Positions 1 through 7,399 of a DNA stretch of 24,755 nt are shown here, in pieces. This DNA is from an uncultured Bacilli bacterium (GTDB lineage: Bacteria; Bacillota_I; Bacilli_A; RF39; UBA660). The stretch's first letter is position 1, and every line of letters begins with the position of its first letter. A program made the translations under genes and the position numbers. The DNA lies in NCBI GenBank assembly GCA_944372315.1, contig CALVYX010000082.1, positions 1 to 24,755 of the forward strand, read 5' to 3'. The notes beneath the pieces are model-generated. The model was not told the DNA's origin. It was given only the letters and a program-made list of their open reading frames with translations, and did no database searches.

Positions 1-377
1 TTAAAGAAAGCCATATTTTTCCCTTTTGCAGCATCAATAAATATTAAATCAAATTGGTCTTTAAATTTAACTTCTGTTGCATCATTATAAATTAAAGTAA
101 TACGATCTTCCAAGTTAAACTTCTTAACATTTTTTAAAGCTTCTAAATATCTTTCACGATCACGCTCTATCGAAGTTATTTTTACATTTGGACTAGCTAA
201 TGCCATCATAATTGCTGAATAACCAATAGCAGTACCAATTTCTAAAACATTACTTATTTGATGTTTAATAATAAAAGTTGTTAAAAAATTTATTCCATCA
301 TCCAACATAATTGGCACATTATGTTCTTTAGCATATTCCTTAATTTCTTTAATATCCGAGTGAATATTTTCTACCAT
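1..377 (-). CDS. trmR: tRNA 5-hydroxyuridine methyltransferase TrmR (partial, C-terminus off window)
   Basis: This is the N-terminal part (about 125 codons) of a class I SAM-dependent O-methyltransferase; the reading frame runs off the left edge. The SAM-binding motif I is visible as VLEIGTAIGYSAIMM and the later strand as FDLIFIDAAKGK, typical of the YrrM/O-methyltransferase family 3. In Bacillus, YrrM (TrmR) methylates 5-hydroxyuridine at the tRNA wobble position and lies next to mltG, as here, which supports this call over a catechol-type methyltransferase. Two in-frame ATGs exist (386 and 377). The GGAG inside the end of mltG is 1 nt from the first and 10 nt from the second, so 377 is preferred; the gene then overlaps the mltG stop by 7 nt and is probably translationally coupled to it. 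Family assignment is firm; the exact substrate is inferred from synteny. Confidence 0.85.
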   Translation of the reverse strand, partial: MVENIHSDIKEIKEYAKEHNVPIMLDDGINFLTTFIIKHQISNVLEIGTAIGYSAIMMALASPNVKITSIERDRERYLEALKNVKKFNLEDRITLIYNDATEVKFKDQFDLIFIDAAKGKNMAFF

Positions 378-1450
378 TCTAACCATGCTCCTTCATCTTT
401 CAACTCTTGTATCTTAGCTTCATGCTCAGCATAAGTTTTAGTAAAATGCACCTTTCTATTCTTATCGGCCACAAAATATAAATAATCAGTATCTTTATGA
501 TTTAATACTGCTTCAATACTATCGATAGATGGATTAGATACAGGTCCTACTGGAATCTTTCCTTCCATTTGTGGCCCTCTTGTATTATAAGGATTATAAG
601 TATTAATCTCATCTGTTCTTAAATCACGTTCATTCATTTCTACTTTAAATGCGTAATAAGTAGTAACATCACTACCAAGACTCATATTACTATCTAATCT
701 ATTATAGAAAACACTAGCTATATTTTGTCTATCTTCAGTTGTCACTCCTTCTAATTCCACAATAGAAGCTAATGTTAACAATTCGTGAACAGTAATATTT
801 TCCTCTTCAATTTTACTTCTAAGTGGTGTTAGCACTTTATCAGTTTGATCTAGCATTAATTTAAAAATATCTTCAACACTTGCATCTTTATTTTCTAAAA
901 AATAAGTTTCTGGATATAAATATCCTTCTAATGAATAATAAATATCCTTATTTTTAATATCTTCACTTAAAAACCAATAAGTAGCAATTAATTTATCTAA
1001 ATAGTCTTGATCGTTTAATTTATTAAAAACATCTTCTTCACTATTATTAGTTTTATCTGCTATTATTTTTGCTACTTTACGCATATTGATTCCTTCTTGA
1101 AACGTAATACTCAAAGCATCAGGATTATAACTATTACCTTCTTGTAACACTTTTATGATGGTCTCTAAATCCATACTAGGACTTAATTCATAAGTAGATG
1201 CTTTTAAATCGTTTATTTTATATATTTTAGCGTAAACACTAAAGAAGTGGGCATTACGAATTAATCCTTCTTTCTCTAAAATATCTCCTATACCTTTCGT
1301 AGAAGTTCCACTAGGAATTACTACCATAATTAATTCATTAGAATCTTTATCCATAGGAGAAATATTAATATTAAAATATACTCCTATTGCAATAATAAAT
1401 ATAGATAATATTATTAATAAAACCAAAGCTACATTTCTAAATATCTTCAT
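371..1450 (-). CDS. mltG: Endolytic murein transglycosylase MltG
   Basis: Membrane-anchored lytic transglycosylase that cleaves nascent glycan strands and helps set their length. The 359-residue protein has a short cytoplasmic start, one membrane segment (about 8-27), then the extracellular YceG-fold domain. The catalytic glutamate is E232 in LASIVELEG. Other family blocks are EGYLYPETY (175-183), the SLGSD block near 257-261 and YNTRGPQMEGKIPVGPVSNP (288-307). Length is normal for the family. It lies downstream of ruvX and DUF1292 as in Bacillus (yrrL position) and is followed by trmR with overlap. The start has only a weak GGGG about 9 nt upstream, and a perfect hairpin sits between it and the preceding gene, so its translation or dosage may be tuned separately from the rest of the operon. 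Confidence 0.95.
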   Translation of the reverse strand: MKIFRNVALVLLIILSIFIIAIGVYFNINISPMDKDSNELIMVVIPSGTSTKGIGDILEKEGLIRNAHFFSVYAKIYKINDLKASTYELSPSMDLETIIKVLQEGNSYNPDALSITFQEGINMRKVAKIIADKTNNSEEDVFNKLNDQDYLDKLIATYWFLSEDIKNKDIYYSLEGYLYPETYFLENKDASVEDIFKLMLDQTDKVLTPLRSKIEEENITVHELLTLASIVELEGVTTEDRQNIASVFYNRLDSNMSLGSDVTTYYAFKVEMNERDLRTDEINTYNPYNTRGPQMEGKIPVGPVSNPSIDSIEAVLNHKDTDYLYFVADKNRKVHFTKTYAEHEAKIQELKDEGAWLEW

Positions 1451-1469
1451 ACACTACTACCCCGAACAA

Positions 1470-1493
1470 ATAACGAGCATTACTGCTCGTTAT
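1470..1493 (-). promoter_or_regulatory. Intra-operon hairpin between the DUF1292 gene and mltG
   Basis: A perfect 10-bp inverted repeat (ATAACGAGCA / TGCTCGTTAT) with a 4-nt loop overlaps the stop codon of the DUF1292 gene and lies 20 nt upstream of the mltG start. On the transcribed strand it is followed by TTTGTTCGG, too few U residues for an efficient intrinsic terminator. It could be a leaky attenuator, an RNA processing site or a 3'-end stabiliser. Confidence 0.6.
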
Positions 1494-1785
1494 CTCCACT
1501 TTCCTGACTAGTTTTTTTCTTGATTTCGTCTTGTAGAGTATTTAGAATAGTTTCAATTATTTTCCATTCTTGTTCCGTTTCAATTGGCTCTAATCTAGGA
1601 TTTTCTTGTTTAGGATCATAGATAGATGCAAATACTTGAACATTCCCTTCAACATCTCTACTATTATCTGTATAAACAATATAACTTTTTTTTGTTTCTT
1701 CCGAATCGAAAGTAAATAAAATATCACAAACTATTTCTTGACCTTCGTCATTAATTACTTTAAATGTATTGTTATTATTATCCAT
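1480..1785 (-). CDS. DUF1292 family protein (YrzB-like)
   Basis: A small acidic protein of 101 residues of the DUF1292 family; no biochemical role is established. The middle carries the family block with FTFDSEETKKSYIVYTD and a later EPIETEQEWKIIETIL helix. The C-terminus is a charged tail. Its start codon overlaps the ruvX stop by one base (TAATG), and AAGGAGAGAG at the end of ruvX provides a ribosome binding site. Position between ruvX and mltG matches yrzB in Bacillus, which is the main support for orthology. Confidence 0.88.
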   Translation of the reverse strand: MDNNNNTFKVINDEGQEIVCDILFTFDSEETKKSYIVYTDNSRDVEGNVQVFASIYDPKQENPRLEPIETEQEWKIIETILNTLQDEIKKKTSQESGDNEQ

Positions 1786-2204
1786 TAATCTCTCTCCTTC
1801 TTATCTAAATACGACTGTAATATAATTGTTGCAGCCATGCTATCTATTACTTTTTTTCTTTTTTTTCTACTAGTATCATTACTAATCAATAAATCATTTG
1901 CTTGTTTCGTAGTAAGACGTTCATCAACTAAATGAACAGGTTTATTTGTTGCATGTTCTAAATCTTCTTTAAATTTAATTGATAATTCTCCTTTAGGACC
2001 TATAGTATTATTCATGTTCTTAGGAAGTCCTAAAACAATTTCATCTATTCCTTTATCTAAAACAATATCTAGTACTTCTTTTACTAATCGATCATATTCT
2101 TCATTATGTCTTATAATAGTATAACTAGATGCTATTAATCCTGTAGGATCTGAAATAGCTACTCCTAATGTTTTACTACCAAGATCAAGACCTAAATATC
2201 GCAT
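1785..2204 (-). CDS. ruvX: Holliday-junction resolvase-like / pre-16S rRNA nuclease RuvX (YqgF)
   Basis: RNase H-fold nuclease of the YqgF family, 139 residues, the usual length. The N-terminal strand with the first metal-binding aspartate is visible as YLGLDLGSKTLGVAISD (D7). The VDERLTTKQA block and the C-terminal IDSMAATIILQSYL helix bearing a further aspartate complete the expected active site. In E. coli, YqgF is needed for 5'-end maturation of 16S rRNA; a Holliday-junction resolvase role has also been proposed. It shares one base with ireB upstream and one with the DUF1292 gene downstream. It has no good Shine-Dalgarno sequence of its own, so coupling to ireB translation is likely. Confidence 0.93.
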   Translation of the reverse strand: MRYLGLDLGSKTLGVAISDPTGLIASSYTIIRHNEEYDRLVKEVLDIVLDKGIDEIVLGLPKNMNNTIGPKGELSIKFKEDLEHATNKPVHLVDERLTTKQANDLLISNDTSRKKRKKVIDSMAATIILQSYLDKKERD

Positions 2205-2455
2205 TATATTTTCTTAATATAATCTCTTAATAAAACTTCTAATATTTTACTACGATCGATCTTTGTAATTTTATTTCTAGCTTCCTTATGGGAAGAAATA
2301 TACCCAGGATCCCCACTCATTATATATCCAACTAACTGATTAATAGGATTGTATCCACGTTCTTCCAAAGCAAGATATACATCTTTAATTGTATCACTTA
2401 CTAATTTTTCCTCAAACTCTTCAATGGAATATAAATGAGTTGTACTACTTTCCAT
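2204..2455 (-). CDS. ireB: IreB family regulatory phosphoprotein (DUF965)
   Basis: A small 83-residue protein of the IreB/DUF965 family. In Enterococcus, IreB is a substrate of the PASTA kinase IreK and a negative regulator of cephalosporin resistance. The family signature YNPINQLVGYIMSGDPGYIS is present, followed by the basic ARNKITKIDRSKILEVLLRDYIKK helix. Two adjacent threonines (T5, T6) near the N-terminus could correspond to the phosphorylated threonines in the enterococcal protein; that is inference. It is the first gene of the five-gene operon, has a good AGAGGTG ribosome binding site, and a clear promoter lies just upstream. Confidence 0.92.
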   Translation of the reverse strand: MESSTTHLYSIEEFEEKLVSDTIKDVYLALEERGYNPINQLVGYIMSGDPGYISSHKEARNKITKIDRSKILEVLLRDYIKKI

Positions 2456-2486
2456 AAAATCACCTCTATTTATCTTTTATAACTAT

Positions 2487-2515
2487 ATTCTAACATTAAT
2501 TAAAAAACTAATCAA
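2487..2515 (-). promoter_or_regulatory. Promoter of the ireB-ruvX-DUF1292-mltG-trmR operon
   Basis: On the minus strand, -35 TTGATT (2510-2515) and -10 TAGAAT (2487-2492) are separated by 17 nt. A TG sits one base before the -10, making it an extended -10. The -35 overlaps the last codons and stop of the rhomboid gene. Confidence 0.75.
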
Positions 2516-3654
2516 CCAATATATTTAAATGCCATAAAAAACAAGAAACATATTAACAACAACAATACAATCCATCCATTAATCATTTCAAACTTAGTAC
2601 TTTTATATTTTACTCCTACAGCAACGGTTGCTAAGCATCCACCAATCAATCCACCTACATGAGCAAAATTATCAATACTTCCACCCGAAACAAATCCTAT
2701 TAATAAATTAATTACAATAAGAGGAATTATTTGGCTTTTTAAAACGCTTCCCAAGTAAACTCGATAATGATATCCAAAATACAAAAGTGAACCCATTAAT
2801 CCAAAAATAGCTCCACTAGCTCCAACACTAGCTGTATCATTTAAAATAATGGATAACAAACTTCCTGTTAATGCACTAATAAAGTAAATCGCTAAATATT
2901 TCCATTTACCCATAAAATTTTCTATTTGTGTCCCTATGATGTATAATGCATAACAATTAAACATCAAATGGAAAATATTAGCATGTAAAAATGTTCCTGT
3001 TATTAATCGATAATACTCATGATAGTCTACAATAAAAGGTCCATAAACCGCATATTTATTAATAATATTATCATATTGACCAAATAACGTCATTAATATA
3101 AAAATCAAAACATTAATAGTAACTAAAATAATAGTAACAATATTCTTTTTAGGTTTAAATACTTCCTCTACTCTCTGAGCATCCGCTTTATTTTTATGAT
3201 TTATATCATTAGTAATTTTAATAAATAATTGTAATCCTTCTTCAGAAAATTTTAATTTCTTATTGATATCAGGAAAATATTGATATAAAAAATCATATTT
3301 ATTAATATCTTTTTCATCATATAGATAAATACAATCAATATCCCCTGTCTCTTTTAAATCTACGTTATCTCCTAAATCAGTAAATATACTAAGAGCATTC
3401 ATCTTTAAAGAAAAAGTTTTCTTTTTAATCTTCTTTATAACGTGTCTTGCTTTATATAAATCAAAATCCAATTGTTCTTCATTATGAATATGATTAGATA
3501 CAATTCTTATAATTTTATAATCATTCTCTAGATTTTCTAACCAAATTTCATCTTCAGCTCCCTGTAAAATAATCGGATTATAGTTTTTTTCAGTAATAAA
3601 ATAATGAAGTAGTTTCATAACGATTAAGTTTTTTCTATCTAGTGATTCATCCAT
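2512..3654 (-). CDS. Rhomboid family intramembrane serine protease
   Basis: A membrane protease cutting transmembrane substrates within the bilayer. The catalytic serine lies in GASGAIFG (S282 counted from the upstream ATG at 3660) and the catalytic histidine in HVGGLIGG (H334); the HLMFN motif (231-235) supplies the oxyanion-site His and Asn. About 170 hydrophilic residues precede the first membrane segment, as in the GluP/YqgP type of Bacillus, but the C-terminal TPR region of GluP is absent. Start choice: AAGGAG is only 1 nt from the ATG at 3660 but 7 nt from the ATG at 3654, so 3654 (380 residues) is preferred. It stops at TGA. The promoter of the next operon overlaps its end and no terminator is seen, so read-through into ireB is possible. 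Confidence 0.92.
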   Translation of the reverse strand: MDESLDRKNLIVMKLLHYFITEKNYNPIILQGAEDEIWLENLENDYKIIRIVSNHIHNEEQLDFDLYKARHVIKKIKKKTFSLKMNALSIFTDLGDNVDLKETGDIDCIYLYDEKDINKYDFLYQYFPDINKKLKFSEEGLQLFIKITNDINHKNKADAQRVEEVFKPKKNIVTIILVTINVLIFILMTLFGQYDNIINKYAVYGPFIVDYHEYYRLITGTFLHANIFHLMFNCYALYIIGTQIENFMGKWKYLAIYFISALTGSLLSIILNDTASVGASGAIFGLMGSLLYFGYHYRVYLGSVLKSQIIPLIVINLLIGFVSGGSIDNFAHVGGLIGGCLATVAVGVKYKSTKFEMINGWIVLLLLICFLFFMAFKYIG

Positions 3655-3676
3655 ATTCATTCTCCTTCGTCATATT

Positions 3677-3705
3677 ATTATATACTATTTTTCTTAATAA
3701 ATAAA
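3677..3705 (-). promoter_or_regulatory. Candidate promoter of the rhomboid gene
   Basis: A consensus -10 TATAAT (3677-3682, minus strand) with a weak -35 TTTATT (3700-3705) at 17 nt. It would give a very short leader of roughly 15 nt that still includes the AAGGAG site. The rest of the 3661-3833 gap is AT-rich and shows nothing else recognisable. Confidence 0.4.
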
Positions 3706-3833
3706 GATCGTTTTAAAAGTTAAATAAATACTCATTATCTTGCTATTATCTTTATTTTGAATATATAAATTCTGCTTATAAATCTTACATTATTATATTT
3801 AGTATTATAGTAACAAAGGGTAATTTAAACAAT

Positions 3834-3858
3834 AAAAAAAGTTACTAGATAGTAACTT
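3834..3858 (-). terminator. Intrinsic terminator after ymfH
   Basis: Minus-strand hairpin with stem AGTTACTA / TAGTAACT followed by seven T residues. The stem contains the ymfH stop codon, so the terminator starts inside the coding sequence. It ends the pnp-ymfF-ymfH unit. Confidence 0.85.
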
Positions 3859-5143
3859 CATTATTTTCTTCAGGTAATAATATCACTGTAGCACTATTTT
3901 CAAAATTAAATTTCTTTCTCACTTTATTTAATTCTTTCAAATTCATATTCCTTATCATAGATATTTTATCAGGAATTATATGTCCATATTCAATAATATC
4001 ATTAATTAAATTATCAACTGTTATTTCTACATTATCAGTCATAATCACTTCAGAAGATATCCATACTTTTTTACAACGTTCCATTTCTTCTTCAGTAATT
4101 TCACAATTATCAAATTGATCCTTAATATTTTTTATTAACATTTTAGGATCATTGCTTTCTATCCAAAAAGTAATAACTAGATAATCATCAACGATAGTTC
4201 GCTCTAGAATTAAAGAGTTAAGAAGATTATCTCTCATCATATCTTCTCTAAATTTAGAAGAAGAACCAAATAAAATATTTAAAATCATTCCAATATAAAT
4301 ATTATATTCATATAATCTATCATTACTCATTCCCTTGACTGGTAATTTAATCGCATATCCTGCTTTAGGATTAATAACGTTATGAAAAGGGATTTCCACT
4401 AAATTTTTATTCACTTTAAGTGGTTCGACTACTTCCTTTAATTTAGGCAAAGGAGCTCTTTCTTTTTCTTTTATATATTCATTATTTTTAATAATTTCTA
4501 TCATTTTTTCTGGATCAAAATTACCACCGATCACTAGTCCCATATTACTTGGTTGATAAAAAGTATTGTAACACTTATATAATTCTTCTTTCGTAATTTT
4601 TTCTATAGTATCAACATATCCAGCAATATCATTTCTAATTGGATGATTTTTAAAAACCGCTTTTTGTACTTCCTCAGTTAATACCCATTCTGGATTATCA
4701 TCATACATTTTAATTTCTTCAGCAATAATCCCCTTTTCTTTTTCCACATTTTCATCTGTGAAATAAGGAGTATTAATATATTTTAACAAGTACTCCATAT
4801 TTTCTTCTAAATTATTAGTTCCATAAACAATATATCTAGTAGCTTTAAAACCAGTAGAAGCATTACAACCTGTCCCACTTTTAGCAAAAAATTCAAATGG
4901 AGCTTCTCCATTTTCTTGTTCAAACATCTTGTGTTCCAAAAAATGAGCAATTCCTTCATGGACCTTTACAAATTTTTTTTCGCCATTAGGTACAAATTCC
5001 AAATTAATAGATCCAAATTTAGTAAAATAACTCATAAAGTAATTATTTTTATTTTTGTAGGGAATTAAATATACATCTAAACCAGAAGGAAGTTGTTCAT
5101 AATATACATCAGTATCTGTCCCAATTAATTCTAATTTATTCAT
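3845..5143 (-). CDS. ymfH: M16 family metallopeptidase, catalytic subunit (YmfH-like)
   Basis: Zinc peptidase of the pitrilysin (M16) family, 432 residues. The inverted zinc motif HxxEH is intact as HFLEH (H67, E70, H71). The third ligand fits E143 in GIIAEEIKMYDDNP, about 72 residues on. The remaining half is the usual non-catalytic M16 domain. It overlaps ymfF by 8 nt. Bacterial M16 proteins of this type usually work as a pair with one active and one inactive subunit, and the upstream partner here lacks the motif. In Bacillus the ymfF/ymfH pair lies beside a SpoIIIE/FtsK translocase, and ftsK is two transcription units away here. The AGGAGG for this start lies inside ymfF, 11 nt upstream. 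Substrate unknown. Confidence 0.9.
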   Translation of the reverse strand: MNKLELIGTDTDVYYEQLPSGLDVYLIPYKNKNNYFMSYFTKFGSINLEFVPNGEKKFVKVHEGIAHFLEHKMFEQENGEAPFEFFAKSGTGCNASTGFKATRYIVYGTNNLEENMEYLLKYINTPYFTDENVEKEKGIIAEEIKMYDDNPEWVLTEEVQKAVFKNHPIRNDIAGYVDTIEKITKEELYKCYNTFYQPSNMGLVIGGNFDPEKMIEIIKNNEYIKEKERAPLPKLKEVVEPLKVNKNLVEIPFHNVINPKAGYAIKLPVKGMSNDRLYEYNIYIGMILNILFGSSSKFREDMMRDNLLNSLILERTIVDDYLVITFWIESNDPKMLIKNIKDQFDNCEITEEEMERCKKVWISSEVIMTDNVEITVDNLINDIIEYGHIIPDKISMIRNMNLKELNKVRKKFNFENSATVILLPEENNEVTI

Positions 5144-6404
5144 CCTTGTCTATTCCTCCTAGTAAATATATAGTATCCATTTTAACTTTTTTGCTTAATT
5201 TTATAATATCATCTTTCGTTACTTCCATAATTTTTTTCTTACGTACTTCAGGAAAATCAACACCTAATATTATAGAAGCATAATAAGCAGAAATGATTTG
5301 ATTAGGATAATCATATATTTCATCTAATATACTATTATACCTAATTTTAGCTTGCAAAATTGCTTCTTCACTAAAATTGCCCTGCTCAATATTTTTCATT
5401 TCTTTTTTTATTAAACTAAGAACTTTTTTGAAATTATTCTTAGCAATACCAGAGGATATTATTAATAAATTATCCACTTTATTCGACGATGATGAAATGT
5501 AATAACACAAAGAATGCTTTTCCCTTACATTTTTAAATAATAATGATTCACTTCCACCACCTAAAATAATATTATAAATAGTTAAAACATAGTTTCTTTC
5601 AAATTCTGTTAAATCTTTTAACTTACATCCAATAGTTAATTTTGATTGATTAATATCATCTTCTTCTACTACTTTTTTAGCAATGGATCTTACTTTACTA
5701 TGAATAATAGTTGGATTTTCTTTTTTCTTCTTATAAACATTAAATTTAAATTGTTCTCTTACAATTTTTTCCATTTGACTAAAATCAATATCACCGATAA
5801 CAAAAATCTCAACATTACTACTTCTAATCAATTCCTTATAATATTCATATAAGTTTTCTTCTGTTATTTTCTCTAAATCTTCTAAATATCCAAATCCATG
5901 ATAACTGTATGGCATTGTTTTATCCATATTTTCTAACATCCTAATCATACTATATTTTCTAGTATCTTCTTTTACACTTTCAATTTGGATTTTCATATTA
6001 TTTTTAATTATATTAAAAGAATTACTATCAAACTTGTTATCTTTGACATTAGGATTAAAAATAATTTCTTTAAAAAAAGCCATACTTTTTTCAGTCATAC
6101 CTTTTTCACTATATTTCTCATTTAAAAAATATAAATTAATATCAGTATTATAGTAATTACCCAAACGATAGCTAGTTGAGTAGACACTGGCCGCATATAA
6201 ATCCTGCGACGCTATAGACAGATCTCTTTTCGTCTTATATTTGTTACAAGAATATGTAAGAATATCAGATAAAAAATTTCTTTTAGTTATATCTTCTTTT
6301 TTTATCTTATCACTTAATATTATTTGGACATTAACAGTCTTAAACCTATCGGTTTTAATCATATGTAAATTATATGATCCTAACTCAACTTTTCTGTATT
6401 GCAT
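5136..6404 (-). CDS. ymfF: M16 family peptidase-like, non-catalytic partner (YmfF-like)
   Basis: A 422-residue M16-fold protein whose N-terminal domain has RNFLSDIL where active members have HxxEH, so it should be catalytically dead and act as the substrate-clamping half of a heterodimer with YmfH. The M16 C-terminal domain is recognisable from the ILGGGSESLLFKNVREKHSL region, which matches the conserved GGG...LF..VREK..L pattern of the family. A strong GAGGTG ribosome binding site precedes the ATG. A TATAAT at 6423-6428 could be an internal promoter but has no good -35. It follows the phosphorylase gene by 44 nt. Confidence 0.9.
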   Translation of the reverse strand: MQYRKVELGSYNLHMIKTDRFKTVNVQIILSDKIKKEDITKRNFLSDILTYSCNKYKTKRDLSIASQDLYAASVYSTSYRLGNYYNTDINLYFLNEKYSEKGMTEKSMAFFKEIIFNPNVKDNKFDSNSFNIIKNNMKIQIESVKEDTRKYSMIRMLENMDKTMPYSYHGFGYLEDLEKITEENLYEYYKELIRSSNVEIFVIGDIDFSQMEKIVREQFKFNVYKKKKENPTIIHSKVRSIAKKVVEEDDINQSKLTIGCKLKDLTEFERNYVLTIYNIILGGGSESLLFKNVREKHSLCYYISSSSNKVDNLLIISSGIAKNNFKKVLSLIKKEMKNIEQGNFSEEAILQAKIRYNSILDEIYDYPNQIISAYYASIILGVDFPEVRKKKIMEVTKDDIIKLSKKVKMDTIYLLGGIDKDE

Positions 6405-6448
6405 AATTCACCTCGCCTTATTATTATACTCAACCCTAGCTATTTTAT

Positions 6449-7153
6449 TTAAATAATCGACTCTAATACTAATAAAATCATATCATTAAATCCTTGTTCT
6501 CGCTCTTTGGCTGTAGTCTCACATCCTGTTACAAATGAATTAGATACAGTAAGAACCGTACTAGCTTTTTTATTTAAACTATTAGCAATATGGAATAACG
6601 CATACGATTCCATTTCTACTCCCAAGCAATCTTTATCTTTAATTAGATTAGATTCTGTATCTAACAATGAATAAAAACATTCGCTACAATATATATTTCC
6701 AATATGAACTTTTTTATTTATATCATTTGCTATTTTTTTTATTTTTTCATTTATTTCATCACTACCTGTAGACACATTTGTATCCATTCCACAATAAATT
6801 TTAGCAAAATTAGAATCACTATATGACTTGTCTACTAAAATGATATCAAATAAGTTTAAATCTTCCTTATAAGATCCACAACTACCTACTCTTATAATGG
6901 TATCAACATCATAAAATTTATACAATTCGTATGCATAAATACCAATACTAGCCATTCCCATACCTGATGGAAAAATAGTAACTAATTTATCTTTATAATA
7001 CCCCGTATATGCTAACATATTTCTAACACTATTTACAAGTTTTACATTAGTTAAGAAATTATCTGCAATATATTTTGCCCTTAGCGGATCTCCTGGCATA
7101 ATAACTATTTTTGCTATGTCACTAATATCTGATGTAATATGTGCAGTAGCCAT
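6449..7153 (-). CDS. deoD: Purine nucleoside phosphorylase, DeoD (hexameric) type
   Basis: Catalyses phosphorolysis of purine nucleosides to base and ribose 1-phosphate for salvage. The 234-residue protein aligns over its whole length with E. coli DeoD as I recall it: VIMPGDPLRAKYIA (phosphate-binding Arg25), the NSVRNMLAYTG block, RVGSCGSY (89-96), GVEMES (179-183, ribose binding) and TTAKEREQGFNDM near the end. One key position differs: the catalytic Asp of DeoD (D204 in TVSD) is Asn205 here, in LTVSNS. In E. coli that Asp protonates N7 of the base, so activity or base preference may be altered. The start has AAAGGA 9 nt upstream and a good promoter. First gene of a probable unit with ymfF and ymfH. 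Confidence 0.9.
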   Translation of the reverse strand: MATAHITSDISDIAKIVIMPGDPLRAKYIADNFLTNVKLVNSVRNMLAYTGYYKDKLVTIFPSGMGMASIGIYAYELYKFYDVDTIIRVGSCGSYKEDLNLFDIILVDKSYSDSNFAKIYCGMDTNVSTGSDEINEKIKKIANDINKKVHIGNIYCSECFYSLLDTESNLIKDKDCLGVEMESYALFHIANSLNKKASTVLTVSNSFVTGCETTAKEREQGFNDMILLVLESII

Positions 7154-7176
7154 TCCCCCACATCCTTTCTAAAATC

Positions 7177-7204
7177 ATTATATCATAATTGGTTATTTTT
7201 TCAA
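7177..7204 (-). promoter_or_regulatory. Promoter of the deoD-like gene (divergent)
   Basis: Minus-strand -35 TTGAAA (7199-7204), 16-nt spacer and -10 TATAAT (7177-7182) with the extended TG one base upstream. Its -35 is one base away from the -35 of the plus-strand promoter. Confidence 0.8.
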
Positions 7205-7205
7205 A

Positions 7206-7234
7206 TTGACTTTTAACCTAAAGATCGTTAGAAT
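7206..7234 (+). promoter_or_regulatory. Promoter of the HExxH metallopeptidase-like unit (divergent)
   Basis: Plus-strand -35 TTGACT (7206-7211), 17-nt spacer and -10 TAGAAT (7229-7234). The start of the small leading frame is 23 nt after the -10, with AGGGGG in between. Confidence 0.78.
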
Positions 7235-7256
7235 AACTAATTACAGGGGGATTTAT

Positions 7257-7376
7257 ATGAAAAAATTCAGATGGGACATAGATTTATTACGATCTAAAAA
7301 ACAAGAATTGGAAAAAATTGTCAATTTATATGAAGAATTATTAGAATTATATAGTATGATATCAAAATTAATTTAA
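7257..7376 (+). CDS. Small 39-residue leading frame, probably the displaced N-terminus of the next gene
   Basis: The frame opens with an ATG that has an excellent AGGGGG ribosome binding site 7 nt upstream and sits directly behind a clear promoter, so it is very likely where translation begins. The peptide is a charged helix (MKKFRWDIDLLRSKKQEL, then EKIVNLYEELLELY) with no match that I recognise. It stops at 7374-7376. From 7355 the frame of the following metallopeptidase-like gene is already open and reads as credible acidic protein (YDIKINLNEVDFDDEVE). One missing base between about 7345 and 7374 would join the two into a single protein of about 374 residues. Alternatively it is a true leader peptide. 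Confidence 0.6.
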   Translation: MKKFRWDIDLLRSKKQELEKIVNLYEELLELYSMISKLI

Positions 7377-7399
7377 ATGAAGTTGATTTTGATGATGAG

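Noticed and set aside
7345..7376. Programmed -1 frameshifting to join the 7257 frame to the HExxH gene
   Set aside because: No X XXY YYZ slippery heptamer in the right phase and no obvious downstream stem-loop; a one-base deletion or sequence error is simpler.
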